Under the pieces are notes generated by a model. It was not told the origin of the DNA. It saw nothing but the letters and a program-made list of their open reading frames with translations, and ran no database searches. This document shows positions 35,094 through 45,142 of a stretch of DNA of 64,000 bases, in pieces. Source of the DNA: CAWGUU01 sp963825765 (GTDB lineage: Bacteria > Actinomycetota > Acidimicrobiia > Acidimicrobiales > AC-14); assembly GCA_963825765.1 (NCBI GenBank), contig CAWGUU010000018.1:27584-91583 (forward strand). The letters run 5' to 3'. The position numbers were made by a program, and so were the translations under genes. Positions within the stretch are counted from its first letter, which is position 1, and every line of letters starts with the position of its first letter.

Positions 35094-35330
35094 TCAGGCG
35101 ACCCGGCGAGACGGCGTATGGCCGCCACCGAGTTGGCGGGAGATCGACCTCTGCTGCTCCAGAGCGTGGTCGGACGTTCCTTTGGAGCGGTTCGGGTTCG
35201 GCATCACGTCGACGATGTCATCGCGAAGCCGACCTCCGGGATCAGGGTTGATACCCCCAGTATAAGAGCCTCCAACCTGCATGTGATGGGGACTCTGAGG
35301 GTCCTTCCGCGTTGCATTTACCAGTGCCAT
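35094..35330 (-). CDS. Small unknown protein with strong expression signals
   Basis: A 78-residue hydrophilic protein starting MALVNATRKDPQSPHHMQVG, with no recognised domain, no signal peptide and no Cys. The start is well supported: GGAGGTGATC, a near-perfect Shine-Dalgarno, lies 3-12 nt upstream of the ATG, and a consensus promoter precedes it. It lies in DNA of lower GC than its surroundings, suggesting transfer. Function unknown. Confidence 0.6.
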   Translation of the reverse strand: MALVNATRKDPQSPHHMQVGGSYTGGINPDPGGRLRDDIVDVMPNPNRSKGTSDHALEQQRSISRQLGGGHTPSRRVA

Positions 35331-35375
35331 GTGGATCACCTCCACTGTTCAACGAGGTTTCAAGGCACCGCTTAC

Positions 35376-35403
35376 ATTGTACTCCTCGGGGTGCAGTTTT
35401 CAA
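35376..35403 (-). promoter_or_regulatory. Consensus sigma-A-type promoter of the small gene
   Basis: On the minus strand, TTGAAA (35403-35398), a 16-bp spacer, and TACAAT (35381-35376). A start near 35369 would leave a ~39-nt 5' UTR ending in the strong ribosome binding site. It is the most consensus-like promoter I see in the window. Confidence 0.7.
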
Positions 35404-36294
35404 CGAAAGATTCTTTTTTCGGCCTCGGCGATGGCACGCATCGAATTGCCAGTCCACTCCGCCCCCAGCATCCTCAGCCGGCGCCAAGGGGGTGAGTGTT
35501 CACGTACTATCGGAGATGGGTTCTCCGCACAATCTGACTCTAGACATGGGACCTCTAGACATGGGACGAGGCCAATTGTTGTGCCGCCGATCCGAATATC
35601 TGCAGCACATACGACGTTCTCCTCCGGCGTCAGCAGCCGCTTGCGCCGCGCCGGCCCCTAACCCTCGGCCATGTGGAGCCTCCCTCTCGTCGGGCTCGGG
35701 CACCGTAGAAGATGCGGAGTGTTCAACCGCGGCTGCGAACACTGAGTCAAACGCAAACCACATCCGCGCGTTCGCTGACTTCAATCGGTGCGTCCCCTTT
35801 TCGGGTGGTGGACTGGTTCGCCCCCGCCACCGTCATCCGCCAGAGGGCGCAGGTGATGGATCAGGTCATCGAGGGGGGGACTTTGGTTGGCCACGGGTGG
35901 GGACGTTCGCATGGCCACGGACAGGCGTCGCCCCTTCGGACGAGAGCCAGGGTCGGGCCCCGCTCAGTATTGAGCGATCGCCTGAATCAGGCCTGTATCT
36001 CTACCCTCCTCGACCGGGGGTCCCCTCGCCCCGAGAACTGCGGGACGGTGAGCGAGTCCAGGTCGCCCGAGCCAGTGACATAGGCGCGTCCGCCGCGGCT
36101 GACGACGGGCAGATCGAGGTGGCTGAAGCCGGCACCCGAGGGAGGATGGCAGTCCGAGTCCACGGCGGGCGGCCGTGGCCGGGTCGTGAGGCAGGTGGTG
36201 GTTCGGCCGACCGAGCGCGCCTCCCCGGCAAGGCGAGAACCGCGTGCCGCGCCGTCCGCCCACAAGAGTCGCTGACCGTGCCCCGGACATGACG
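35404..36294. other. Accessory DNA with no intact gene
   Basis: No convincing gene. A perfect 15-bp tandem duplication CTCTAGACATGGGAC occupies 35538-35552 and 35553-35567. On the minus strand near 36030-36135 the phrase HLDLPVVSRGGRAYVTGSG and DLDSLTVPQF resembles the start of a STAS domain but breaks off, so it is probably a remnant. Base composition is lower in GC at 35260-35600. Confidence 0.5.
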
Positions 36295-36753
36295 TTAGGA
36301 CCCGAGCGCGAGCTCGGCCTTGCTGAGCTGCTGGGCAGCCTCGGCCAGCACGTGACCGAGGAGCTCGGTGATGATCAGTACCATCCCGTGCCGGACGCTC
36401 GCGGGAAGCCAGTCGTCAACCGCGCGACCCTCCGCCACCCGGGCCAGGCGCTCGGACTCCGCCGCGAGCACGGAGATCATCTCGTCGGGATCCCAGCGGT
36501 GGTAGCCGGCGATCGGCTCGCTCAGATGGCAGCGCGTCTCGACGGGACGAACATCGCGGGACAGGCGCTCCAAGTGGTCGGCCGTTGCGTGGACGAGATC
36601 CCGGACGCATATGAGGCGTTCGATGGCGGTCGGGGACCCCGGGGCGTGCCGTCGGCAGCTTCGTTCCCTTCTGGTCCCGTCGATGAGCCGCTCGCCCAGC
36701 AGGTCCCGGAAGTCTTCGGGCAAGGAGCGGACGAGCTCGACGACGTTGCTCAT
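36295..36753 (-). CDS. DinB-like helical protein
   Basis: About 152 residues, starting MSNVVELVRSLPEDFRDLLG. Helical, with DLVHATADHLERL, GYHRWDPDEMISVLAAESERL and VRHGMVLIITELLGHVLAEAAQ, which resembles the four-helix DinB/maleylpyruvate isomerase-like fold. A clear metal-binding His triad is not obvious. Function unknown. The frame is open 44 codons further upstream, without homology. Confidence 0.5.
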   Translation of the reverse strand: MSNVVELVRSLPEDFRDLLGERLIDGTRRERSCRRHAPGSPTAIERLICVRDLVHATADHLERLSRDVRPVETRCHLSEPIAGYHRWDPDEMISVLAAESERLARVAEGRAVDDWLPASVRHGMVLIITELLGHVLAEAAQQLSKAELALGS

Positions 36754-36881
36754 GGCGACTCGGTCCGCCTCGAACGCGACCGAACCCTTCTCGCCCGCCG
36801 AGGGCGGCCAGAGGTTTTGACCGACCCACCAGCGCGGCGATCCAGCCGAAGCACCAGCCGTCCCCGGGGAGTGCTCGACGG

Positions 36882-37185
36882 TCATGGGTGGGCCGAGAGA
36901 TCAACGACCGAGTCGCTCCCGCCGTACTCGTTCGGCTGGTAGCCGTCAAACGCCTCGTCGTTGAACCACCTGCCGCCCTCGGCCAGGTAGCGGAACGCGT
37001 AACGCCTCGCGGCCTCGACGGTGACCGACGCCGTGCGCTGGTCGCGGTGCTTGCGCAGCGACGTGGCCGTGGGGTCCCATCCTGTTGAAATCTCCAACCA
37101 CGGCGACCGGGCCGTCGATCCCGTTCTCGCCCACGATGAACACCTTGACGTGGTCGCTGCCCCTTTTGGGCTCGCAGCGGATCAT
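36882..37185 (-). CDS. CBM48/AMPK-beta-like glycogen-binding domain protein, frameshifted
   Basis: MIRCEPKRGSDHVKVFIVGE and VAVVGDFN, then, after removing one A near 37083-37087, GWDPTATSLRKHRDQRTASV and YAFRYLAEGGRWFNDEAF. This is an isoamylase N-terminal (E-set) domain of about 95 residues standing alone, as found in small actinobacterial proteins. It binds alpha-glucan in relatives. One indel breaks the frame. Confidence 0.75.
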
Positions 37186-37694
37186 GGCTCGTCTCGTTGG
37201 TCGGCGAGGTACCTATTGCTCCCGGCCGGGTGAGCGGAGATCGACCGCCGCTCTGCAGGGGTCCGCTCTCCGGCCGATGGAAGGGACCGTCCCCGAAACG
37301 GTGTGGAGCGTCCGGTGACGCGGACAGCGGGGGCCAAGCCGGTCGCATCCAAGCCTCGGTGCACGGCATCGCAGGGGTCGGCGAGGATCAACTCGCCGCC
37401 CCGGGTGGAGGCCGAAGTTGCCGCGCCCCGGAAGACGGCCCAGCCACCCTCCTCCACCCGGGTCAGGTCTAGAAGATCGACCACGACCCTCAGGTTCCCT
37501 TGGTTCTCGATCAGGTCTTCCAGCACGTGTTCGAGCTGGGCACATCCGGAGGTGTCCAGCGTGCCGTGGACCGTCACGACCACGAGGCCAGGAGCGCGGC
37601 CGACGGAGAACCGGAAGGCCGACGGCGGGGTCGTGGGGGCTACTCGGGGGCTGGGCGGCGGGCGGTGTCCGTCGGACGGGGCCGCGGCCGACAT
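37182..37694 (-). CDS. STAS domain protein
   Basis: About 170 residues. A Pro-rich N-terminal tail precedes a STAS-like domain: VVVTVHGTLDTSGCAQLEHVL, LRVVVDLLDLTRVEEGGWAVF, GGELILADPCDAVHRGLDATG. The phospho-Ser position is replaced (VEEGG), so it may not be controlled by an RsbW-type kinase. GGAAGGTGAG lies about 10 nt before the ATG. It ends 4 bp inside the next gene downstream (36882-37185), so they are probably co-transcribed. Confidence 0.72.
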   Translation of the reverse strand: MSAAAPSDGHRPPPSPRVAPTTPPSAFRFSVGRAPGLVVVTVHGTLDTSGCAQLEHVLEDLIENQGNLRVVVDLLDLTRVEEGGWAVFRGAATSASTRGGELILADPCDAVHRGLDATGLAPAVRVTGRSTPFRGRSLPSAGERTPAERRSISAHPAGSNRYLADQRDEP

Positions 37695-38337
37695 CGAGTC
37701 GTGACTCACCTTCCCGGGACCCGCGCGGCCCGAGCTGCCAGTCCACGACGAAGTCGGATGCTTCAGCGGGCGCCACCTTGACGGCCAGGCGTGCCAGGTG
37801 GCCAGCCGGGATCGGGGCGCGCCGGCTGCGGGGCGCGGCTGCCACTCGGCACGAGGGCGACGGCTTGGGCGGAGCGGGCCTGTAACCCAGTTGTGTTGAC
37901 ATTCGCTTCCCTCCACGTCATGGCTGTGGAGGCCCGGCCCCAGCCAGGAAGAGCGGGGCCTCTCCGGCGACGAGCTGGTCAGCTCCTTCCGGGCGTCGGA
38001 ACAGTTGTCTTCGCGATGCGCGGCGCTGGCGCCACCACCCGTGGCGTAGCGGGCGGCAAACGCCGTTCGAGGCGACGACGCCGACGTGCTTCCGAGACGG
38101 CCCACATGGCGAGATGCATCTGCCGATCGCCGCGCATTGGAACCACCCTTCCGTCCGCTGATCTGGATGCTGAAACTCGTTGCCGACGCGCCAACCCGAT
38201 GCGTCCGCGACTCAGACCTTTTCACTCAGAAGGGGCGGCCAGCTAGGCGGATGTCTACGGGAAACTGCTCAGTACGACTACGGGGGCGCCCGACACTCTT
38301 AGGCGACTCAACCCCACTAGCACGCGGTGGCTACGGC
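37695..38337. other. Region with only weak coding evidence
   Basis: A minus-strand open frame starting at 37902 (MSTQLGYRPAPPKPSPSC...) has a reasonable GGAGGGA site and reads ARLAVKVAPAEASDFVVDWQ, but runs out of frame into the STAS gene. It could be a frameshifted small protein. Nothing else is supported. Confidence 0.35.
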
Positions 38338-38988
38338 CTACTGCTCTTGGGGAACGATGCCCCGGCGGACCGCGTAGATTGCGAGCTCGACGGGGGTCCG
38401 CAGGCCCAGCTTCTTCATCGCATGCGCTCGGTGCGTCTCCACGGTCCGCCGACTGATGAACAACTGTGCGCCGATGGCGGCGTTCGTGTGGCCCTGCGCC
38501 ACGAGTTGCAGGACCTCCCGCTCGCGGTCGGTGAGGGTGTCGTAGGGGTCGGGGGGTTCCCCGGCGCGGCGAGAGTACGCCTCCAGGGCACGCTCCGACA
38601 GCGGTGGGCTGAGGTAGCGGCGTCCGGCGGCCACTTCCCGGATGGCCCGTCCCAGCTCCGCCGCGTCCGCCTGCTTGAGGGCGTAGCCCGAAACGCCCCT
38701 TCGCAGTGCCTCGAGCACGTAGGCCTCGCTCTGGTGCATGGACAAGATGAGAACGCGAGTCGCCGGCGAGCGCTCAGCCAGCTCCGGGGTGACGTCGAGG
38801 CCGCTCCTCGCACCCATCATAAGATCGAGCACCACGACATCGGGATGGAGTTGGCCAGCCAGCGTGGCCACGTCATCGCCGTTATCGGCCTGGCCCACCA
38901 CCTCGAAGTCGGGGTCGGAGTCCAGCAGGGCCCGGAGACCCTCTCGTACCACCGGGTGGTCGTCGGCGAGGACGAGCCTGAGTGTCAT
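38338..38988 (-). CDS. NarL/LuxR family response regulator
   Basis: A 216-residue regulator. The receiver has ADDHPVVREGL, the phospho-acceptor Asp in VVVLDLMMG and the switch Lys in GYALKQADA. The LuxR helix-turn-helix (about 150-210) contains LTDREREVLQLVAQGHTNAAI and SRRTVETHRAHAMKKLG. Its ATG overlaps the stop of the sensor kinase gene by 4 bp, so the pair is cognate. Confidence 0.95.
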   Translation of the reverse strand: MTLRLVLADDHPVVREGLRALLDSDPDFEVVGQADNGDDVATLAGQLHPDVVVLDLMMGARSGLDVTPELAERSPATRVLILSMHQSEAYVLEALRRGVSGYALKQADAAELGRAIREVAAGRRYLSPPLSERALEAYSRRAGEPPDPYDTLTDREREVLQLVAQGHTNAAIGAQLFISRRTVETHRAHAMKKLGLRTPVELAIYAVRRGIVPQEQ

Positions 38989-41630
38989 GGAATCACACTC
39001 GGACGCTCGCTAAGCGGAAACTGGGCGATCACCCAGGTGCCGCCGCCGAGTTCGGAGCGCAACCGAAACTGGCCCCCGGTCGCGCGGGCTCGCTCCTCCA
39101 TCCCGACCAGGCCGCTGCTCTGCCCGGGCCGGAGGGCGTCAACCTCGAAGCCGACGCCTTCGTCGCTCACTTCGATGCGCAGTGAGTCTTCGCTCAGGGC
39201 ACAGCCGACCGTGGCCAGGCTGACCCCGGCGTGGCGGGCGACGTTGGTGAGCCCCTCCTGCACGATCCGGAAGGCGGCCGTCTCGACCTCTGGCCGGAGG
39301 CGCCGGTCCAGCCCCGGAGCCTTGAAGGCCACCTCCACCCCCGTCTGGGCGGTATACCGCTCCACGAGCCACAGAAGGGCTGGTCGAAGGCCCAGGTCGT
39401 CGAGCATGGCGGGACGGAGGTCGAGGGAAAGATCCTGCACCCGGCGCAGGAGCTCGCCCACCAGGGCTCGCGCCAGGCCCAGTCGATCTGCCACCGCCTC
39501 CGGGGAAAGGCGCACGTGGTTCTCCAGCGCGAGCTTGAGACCAGTGAGAGTCTGGCCGATCTCGTCATGCAGCTCGTGGGCGATGCGCCGCCGCTCGCCC
39601 TCCTGAGCGTCCACCGCTGCCCTCGAGTGGGTCTCGAGGCGCTGGCGCAGCCGGCGCTCCTCGTCGTGGGCGGACCGAAGGGCCTTTTCCACCTCGGCGC
39701 GGCCGATCACCTCGGCCAGGGTGTTGGCGGCGGCATGGAGGAAGTGGGCGTCATCGACGTTGAAGCGTCGTCGCCTGCTCGCGTAAGCACCCAGAACCCC
39801 CCACGGAGCGGCCCGCCCCATGATGACGACACTCATCCCGCTCACCACCCCGTGGTCGACCAGCAGCGGCGGGGCCCCGAAGCGGGTCTCCCGGGCGAGG
39901 TCCTCCACCACCACTGGGGCGTCGCAGGCCAGGGTGAAGCCGGCCTGGGACCCCAGCCCGGCCGCGACCGTGGCCTGGCCCACCAGTCCCTCCTCCCACC
40001 CCACCCCCGCCCGCAGGAGCAAGACGTCATCTTCCGGCAGCAGCTCGAGGACCTCGGCGTACTCCACGTCGAGGGTGCGGGCGACGGCGTCGACGGCGGC
40101 ATCCATAAGAGAAGAGAGATCGGGGTCGGCCAGCGCCCGGCGACCGAGCTCGGCCACGACAGCCTGCTGGTGGGCCCGAGTGGCGAGCTCGGCCTCGACC
40201 CGACCACGGGCTACGGCGTCGGCCACCACGTTGGCCACCGCCCGCAGGAAATGGATGTCGTCGAGTCCGAAGCTCCGGTGGCGCGTGGTGTCGGCGCCGA
40301 GCACGCCGTAGGGCTCGTCATCGCTGCGGATGAGTACGGTCATGCCGGCGACCACCCCGTGGTCGACCAGCAGCGGCGGGGCCCCGAAGCGGGTCTCCCG
40401 GGCGAGGTCCTCCACCACCACTGGGGCGTCGCAGGCCAGGGTGAAGCCGGCCTGGGACCCCAGCCCGGCCGCGACCGTGGCCTGGCCCACCAGTCCCTCC
40501 TCCCACCCCACCCCCGCCCGCAGGAGCAAGACGTCATCTTCCGGCAGCAGCTCGAGGACCTCGGCGTACTCCACGTCGAGGGTGCGGGCGACGGCGTCGA
40601 CGGCGGCATCCATAAGAGAAGAGAGATCGGGGTCGGCCAGCGCCCGGCGACCGAGCTCGGCCACGACAGCCTGCTGGTGGGCCCGAGTGGCGAGCTCGGC
40701 CTCGACCCGACCACGGGCTACGGCGTCGGCCACCACGTTGGCCACCGCCCGCAGGAAATGGATGTCGTCGAGTCCGAAGCTCCGGTGGCGCGTGGTGTCG
40801 GCGCCGAGCACGCCGTAGGGCTCGTCATCGCTGCGGATGAGTACGGTCATGCCGGCGACCACCCCGTGGTCGACCAGCAGCGGCGGGGCCCCGAAGCGGG
40901 TCTCCCGGGCGAGGTCCTCCACCACCACTGGGGCGTCGCAGGCCAGGGTGAAGCCGGCCTGGGACCCCAGCCCGGCCGCGACCGTGGCCTGGCCCACCAG
41001 TCCCTCCTCCCACCCCACCCCCGCCCGCAGGAGCAAGACGTCATCTTCCGGCAGCAGCTCGAGGACCTCGGCGTACTCCACGTCGAGGGTGCGGGCGACG
41101 GCGTCGACGGCGGCATCCATAAGAGAAGAGAGATCGGGGTCGGCCAGCGCCCGGCGACCGACCTCGGCCACGACAGCCTGCTGGTGGGCCCGAGTGGCGA
41201 GCTCGGCCTTGACCCGCTTGAGCTCGATGAGATCTCGGAATGTTGCGACGATCTCGGCCGGACCCTCGCCGGCGACGAGCTGAGCGCTGACCTCTACCGG
41301 GACGCGATGCCCATCCCTGTGTACAAGGTCGCACTCGTAGTGTCGTGGCACCTCCTCGCCGGCGAGGCGGCGCCTGGCCCGGTCGGCGATGAGATCCCGG
41401 GAGTCTGGGGTGACGAGATCGGCGAACGGTCTCACTGTCAAGACCTCCTTGACGGAATAGCCGATCAGAGAGCCGAACGCCTCGTTGACAAGCAGCGCGC
41501 GCTCGGGATTGCCGACAACCAGGCCCACCCCCAGATCGCCCAACACCTGAGGAAGACTCCTGTACCAAGGGCGATCCTCCTCAGGCGGCCCGGCCATTCC
41601 GGTCATGGCCAGCTCGGGTGCCATGGGCAC
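38985..41630 (-). CDS. PAS-GAF-GAF-GAF NarX-type sensor kinase
   Basis: An 881-residue soluble kinase. Order: PAS (about 30-150), GAF1 (about 155-315), GAF2 (about 320-485), GAF3 (about 490-650), then HisKA_3 with RRIAHELHDEIGQTLTG (phosphorylated His) and HATPase with VQEGLTNVARHAG, EVSDEGVGF and GLVGMEERA. No membrane segment is seen. The GAF repeats are nearly identical in DNA. GAF domains bind small ligands or haem; no haem-type motif can be named. Start GTG 41630, or ATG 41624. Co-transcribed with the NarL-type regulator. Confidence 0.92.
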   Translation of the reverse strand: MPMAPELAMTGMAGPPEEDRPWYRSLPQVLGDLGVGLVVGNPERALLVNEAFGSLIGYSVKEVLTVRPFADLVTPDSRDLIADRARRRLAGEEVPRHYECDLVHRDGHRVPVEVSAQLVAGEGPAEIVATFRDLIELKRVKAELATRAHQQAVVAEVGRRALADPDLSSLMDAAVDAVARTLDVEYAEVLELLPEDDVLLLRAGVGWEEGLVGQATVAAGLGSQAGFTLACDAPVVVEDLARETRFGAPPLLVDHGVVAGMTVLIRSDDEPYGVLGADTTRHRSFGLDDIHFLRAVANVVADAVARGRVEAELATRAHQQAVVAELGRRALADPDLSSLMDAAVDAVARTLDVEYAEVLELLPEDDVLLLRAGVGWEEGLVGQATVAAGLGSQAGFTLACDAPVVVEDLARETRFGAPPLLVDHGVVAGMTVLIRSDDEPYGVLGADTTRHRSFGLDDIHFLRAVANVVADAVARGRVEAELATRAHQQAVVAELGRRALADPDLSSLMDAAVDAVARTLDVEYAEVLELLPEDDVLLLRAGVGWEEGLVGQATVAAGLGSQAGFTLACDAPVVVEDLARETRFGAPPLLVDHGVVSGMSVVIMGRAAPWGVLGAYASRRRRFNVDDAHFLHAAANTLAEVIGRAEVEKALRSAHDEERRLRQRLETHSRAAVDAQEGERRRIAHELHDEIGQTLTGLKLALENHVRLSPEAVADRLGLARALVGELLRRVQDLSLDLRPAMLDDLGLRPALLWLVERYTAQTGVEVAFKAPGLDRRLRPEVETAAFRIVQEGLTNVARHAGVSLATVGCALSEDSLRIEVSDEGVGFEVDALRPGQSSGLVGMEERARATGGQFRLRSELGGGTWVIAQFPLSERPSVIP
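39844..41212 (-). repeat. 507-bp in-frame tandem repeat (GAF domains)
   Basis: Units 39844-40350 and 40351-40857, and a partial third 40858-41212 (~355 bp), align with a constant 507-bp period (169 codons). By eye they are essentially identical, including synonymous positions; one noted difference is GACCGACCTCGG versus GACCGAGCTCGG near 41156. Coordinates of the ends are approximate. Confidence 0.93.
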
Positions 41631-41677
41631 ACGCTAGACCTTCCCGTAGCGGAGGGGACGGGGAGTCGGCGATCACC

Positions 41678-42631
41678 CTATGGAAACACCGGGCGCCCGC
41701 TACCGTGTCGCAGCGAGTGGGCCGTGAGCTCGTCGGGCAGCCCGGCCGCCCTGCGGTAGAGCGCGAAACGCGCGCTGAGATGGTGGACGGACATCCGGGC
41801 GCCACGCTCCGTGAGCCACATGGCCGGGTGGCAGTCCTGTCCGTAGGTGGGGCGGACAACGGTGAGGTACTCGTCGACCACCTCGACCGCCCAAGGCATC
41901 ACCGTGGCCACATTGCGGCGGCGTGGCGGGCCACCCCGCATGGCCTTGCCGTAGCGAACGAGCAGCATCCCGTAACGGCCGAGCTCGGGTGCGGCCGCGT
42001 TGGTGGAAAAATCCCCGATGTCGAGCATCACCGCCTCTCGCCGGCGCAGTCCCCAGGCGTAGATCACCTTGAAGAGGACGGCGTCTCGGAAGGCGGGGAG
42101 CCACCCCTTGCGGCCCAGGCTCCGAATCTTCGCCACCCGCTCGGCGGCGTACTCGTAGAAGGCGATGAGCTCCTCCCGGCTGAACGGGCGTCGCCCGGGA
42201 CCTCCTTCGTAGTCGGCCACGTGGTCGGCGGTGTTCCACTCGTGGCATATCTGGACCGGGTGCTCGCCGAAGCGCTCCTCGCATTCTGGGCCCCATCGGT
42301 AGCGGGCGTCGGTGACGTAGGACATGAACAGCCCGAGGACGATCTGGTAGTTGCGGACCGTCGAATGGGCTCGCTTGTCCGACATCAACGAGCTGCTCCA
42401 CGCCTCGACGTCCTCAGGGCCCCACCTCCACGGGTAGTCGTTCGTGAAGCGCTGGGACCGCCGGACATGCCCTCGCGGCCGCCGATCGTGGTTGCGGTCA
42501 GCAGCCGGCTCTGCTGCTGGGTGCGCCACCCGGCGAATGGCATCGAACACAGCAGTCTCGGGGTGAAGGAGAATGGCTCCTCGCACGAGGGCCAGATGCG
42601 CGGCTCCGGGCGTCTCGGAACGCTGTCCCAT
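41678..42631 (-). pseudogene. Tyrosine integrase, frameshifted and 3' truncated
   Basis: Starts MGQRSETPGAAHLALVRGA. After HPETAVFDA the family text (GWRTQQQSRLLTATT) lies in another frame, then the first frame resumes at QRFTNDYPWRW, so two indels lie near 42470-42540. The catalytic Arg is in YAWGLRRREAVML, and the HxxR box starts as LTAHSLRHG, but sequence ends before the Tyr. A non-functional phage/integrative-element integrase. Confidence 0.8.
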
Positions 42632-42823
42632 CCACCCCTCCGGCCAGGTCGCTAGATGCAACCGCGTTGCATCCAACGCAACCTTGGAGGAAAAGGCCAG
42701 GTAGATCAAGCCCTTCGTCGGCCTTCCGGGCCTGCTCTCCGTCCAGAGTGGCTTGTTCCCTGGCCTGCGCCGGAGCGTTCTAAGGGTGCCGAATGATGCG
42801 CCAGATGCAATTCGGCCTGCTTC

Positions 42824-43330
42824 TCAGAGGAGGCGCTGCATCACGACGACGTCGAGCCAGCGGCCGAACTTGCGGCCGACCTCCCTTTCGACGCCGACGA
42901 GGTCGAAGCCGCACTTCTGGTGCAGCGCGATGGAGGCCTCGTGGCCGTCGACGATGCGCCCCATCACCGCGTGGAACCCGTGGACGGTCGCCAGGCGTAA
43001 CAGCTCGGTGAGCAGCTCCCGCCCGTACCCGAGGCCCTGGCGGTCCCGTCGGACGTAGAGGGAATCCTCCACCGTGGTGGCGTACGCGGGGCGGGGCCGG
43101 TACGGGCCGAGGGACCCGAAGGCGACCACGACACCGTCCTCGGTCACGACGATGGCGGGGTGGGCTCCGGCGTGCTCCCTGAGCCATTCCTCCTGGGCGT
43201 CGAGGGTCCGGGGCACCATGTCGAAGGTCACGGTCGAGCCCGATACCTCGACGTTGTAGATGTCCCGGATGGCGTCGGCGTCGGCGACAGTCGCCAGCCG
43301 GATCTCCGCCGCGGATCGGCTGACTATCAT
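42824..43330 (-). CDS. GNAT N-acetyltransferase (phosphinothricin acetyltransferase-like)
   Basis: A 168-residue GNAT enzyme. IRLATVADADAIRDIYN opens the fold, SLYVRRDRQGLGYGRELLTEL is the acetyl-CoA pyrophosphate-binding motif, and ASIALHQKCGFDLVGVEREVGRKFGRWLDVVVMQR closes it. The last two segments are typical of the Pat/Bar-like subgroup, which acetylates amino-acid analogues. Divergent from tRNA-Thr. Confidence 0.9.
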   Translation of the reverse strand: MIVSRSAAEIRLATVADADAIRDIYNVEVSGSTVTFDMVPRTLDAQEEWLREHAGAHPAIVVTEDGVVVAFGSLGPYRPRPAYATTVEDSLYVRRDRQGLGYGRELLTELLRLATVHGFHAVMGRIVDGHEASIALHQKCGFDLVGVEREVGRKFGRWLDVVVMQRLL

Positions 43331-43360
43331 CGAAGGTGGAGTCGCATCGGCGAAGGAATC

Positions 43361-43433
43361 GCCCCCTTAGCTCAGTCGGTAGAGCACAGCCATGGTAAGG
43401 CTGGTGTCGTCGGTTCGATTCCGACAGGGGGCT
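43361..43433 (+). tRNA. tRNA-Thr (GGT)
   Basis: The acceptor GCCCCCT (43361-43367) pairs with AGGGGGC (43426-43432). The anticodon GGT is at 43394-43396, and the D-arm and the T-arm GTCGG-TTCGATT-CCGAC are normal. CCA is not encoded. First gene of the tRNA-tuf cluster. Confidence 0.96.
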
Positions 43434-43494
43434 CCGCGGGGTGCTTGTAAGCTGGGTCGCCCGGCGCGACGGCCGGCAGTCAAGGCTCAACCTT

Positions 43495-43570
43495 GGCGGC
43501 GTAGCTCAGTTGGCAGAGCACTCGGCTCATAATCGAGGAGTCGGCGGTTCGAGTCCGCCCGCCGCCACCA
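43495..43570 (+). tRNA. tRNA-Met (CAT)
   Basis: The acceptor GGCGGCG (43495-43501) pairs with CGCCGCC (43560-43566). The anticodon CAT is at 43528-43530 and the 3' CCA is encoded (43568-43570). The paired first position marks it as elongator-type rather than initiator; a lysidine-modified Ile tRNA cannot be excluded. tuf starts 21 bp later. Confidence 0.93.
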
Positions 43571-43591
43571 CGACACGGGGGTAGACGCAGG

Positions 43592-44779
<1,188 letters not shown>

Positions 44780-44789
44780 GGCACGACCG

Positions 44790-44809
44790 GCCCGGACACC
44801 GGTCCGGGC
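44790..44809 (+). terminator. Hairpin after tuf
   Basis: GCCCGGAC (44790-44797), loop ACCG, GTCCGGGC (44802-44809). A perfect 8-bp stem 11 bp after the stop, without a T-tract. Confidence 0.6.
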
Positions 44810-44855
44810 GGTACATGACAGACTTGGATCGACGTGAAGCGAAAGGGCACCGAGG

Positions 44856-45020
44856 ATGGCGAAGGGCGAGAAGCGAGTGAAGATCACGCTCGCGTGCGAG
44901 CAGTGCAAGCGGCGGAACTACATCACGATGAAGAACAAGCAGAACGACCGCGAGCGCATGGAGCTCAAGAAGTACTGCCGCTGGGATCGGACGCACACGA
45001 CCCACCGCGAGACTCGCTGA
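44856..45020 (+). CDS. rpmG: 50S ribosomal protein L33
   Basis: A 54-residue protein, MAKGEKRVKITLACEQCKRR onward, ending HTTHRETR. It keeps the zinc-binding cysteine pair CEQC and one further Cys (KYCRW), so the second pair is incomplete (WDR in place of a second Cys), as in many actinobacterial L33 copies. CGAGG precedes the ATG. Position before secE/nusG is the common bacterial order. Confidence 0.95.
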   Translation: MAKGEKRVKITLACEQCKRRNYITMKNKQNDRERMELKKYCRWDRTHTTHRETR

Positions 45021-45058
45021 CCGACGACGAGCAGCCCTCCGAGGCTGCCACCAAGCCC

Positions 45059-45100
45059 AAACCTGCCACGTCTGGACCGAAACCTGCCACGTCTGGACCG
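45059..45100 (+). repeat. 21-bp tandem repeat before the sigma gene
   Basis: AAACCTGCCACGTCTGGACC followed by G occurs twice in tandem (45059-45079, 45080-45100), followed by a partial third AAACGTGGCC. It lies between rpmG and the ECF sigma start. In the sigma frame it would encode KPATSGP twice, so it may be part of an N-terminal extension or an upstream regulatory array. Confidence 0.85.
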
Positions 45101-45142
45101 AAACGTGGCCGTAACCTTTCGGATCCCGCAGAGGTCCAACCT

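Noticed and set aside
35964..36292. A minus-strand gene with a STAS domain.
   Set aside because: Only about 30 residues resemble the N-terminus of a STAS domain; no phospho-site or second half is found in any frame, so it is kept only as a possible remnant.
39844..41212. Separate duplicated genes or an IS array.
   Set aside because: The repeats stay in one continuous reading frame within a single kinase.
39231..41759. An 842-codon plus-strand frame with three long repeats.
   Set aside because: The repeats are those of the GAF kinase on the other strand. The minus frame has PAS, GAF, HisKA_3 and HATPase motifs.
44834..45142. Upstream start of the ECF sigma gene at the GTG in the rpmG leader.
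   Set aside because: It would overlap all of rpmG in another phase; GTG 45143 has a ribosome binding site and gives a normal ECF length.
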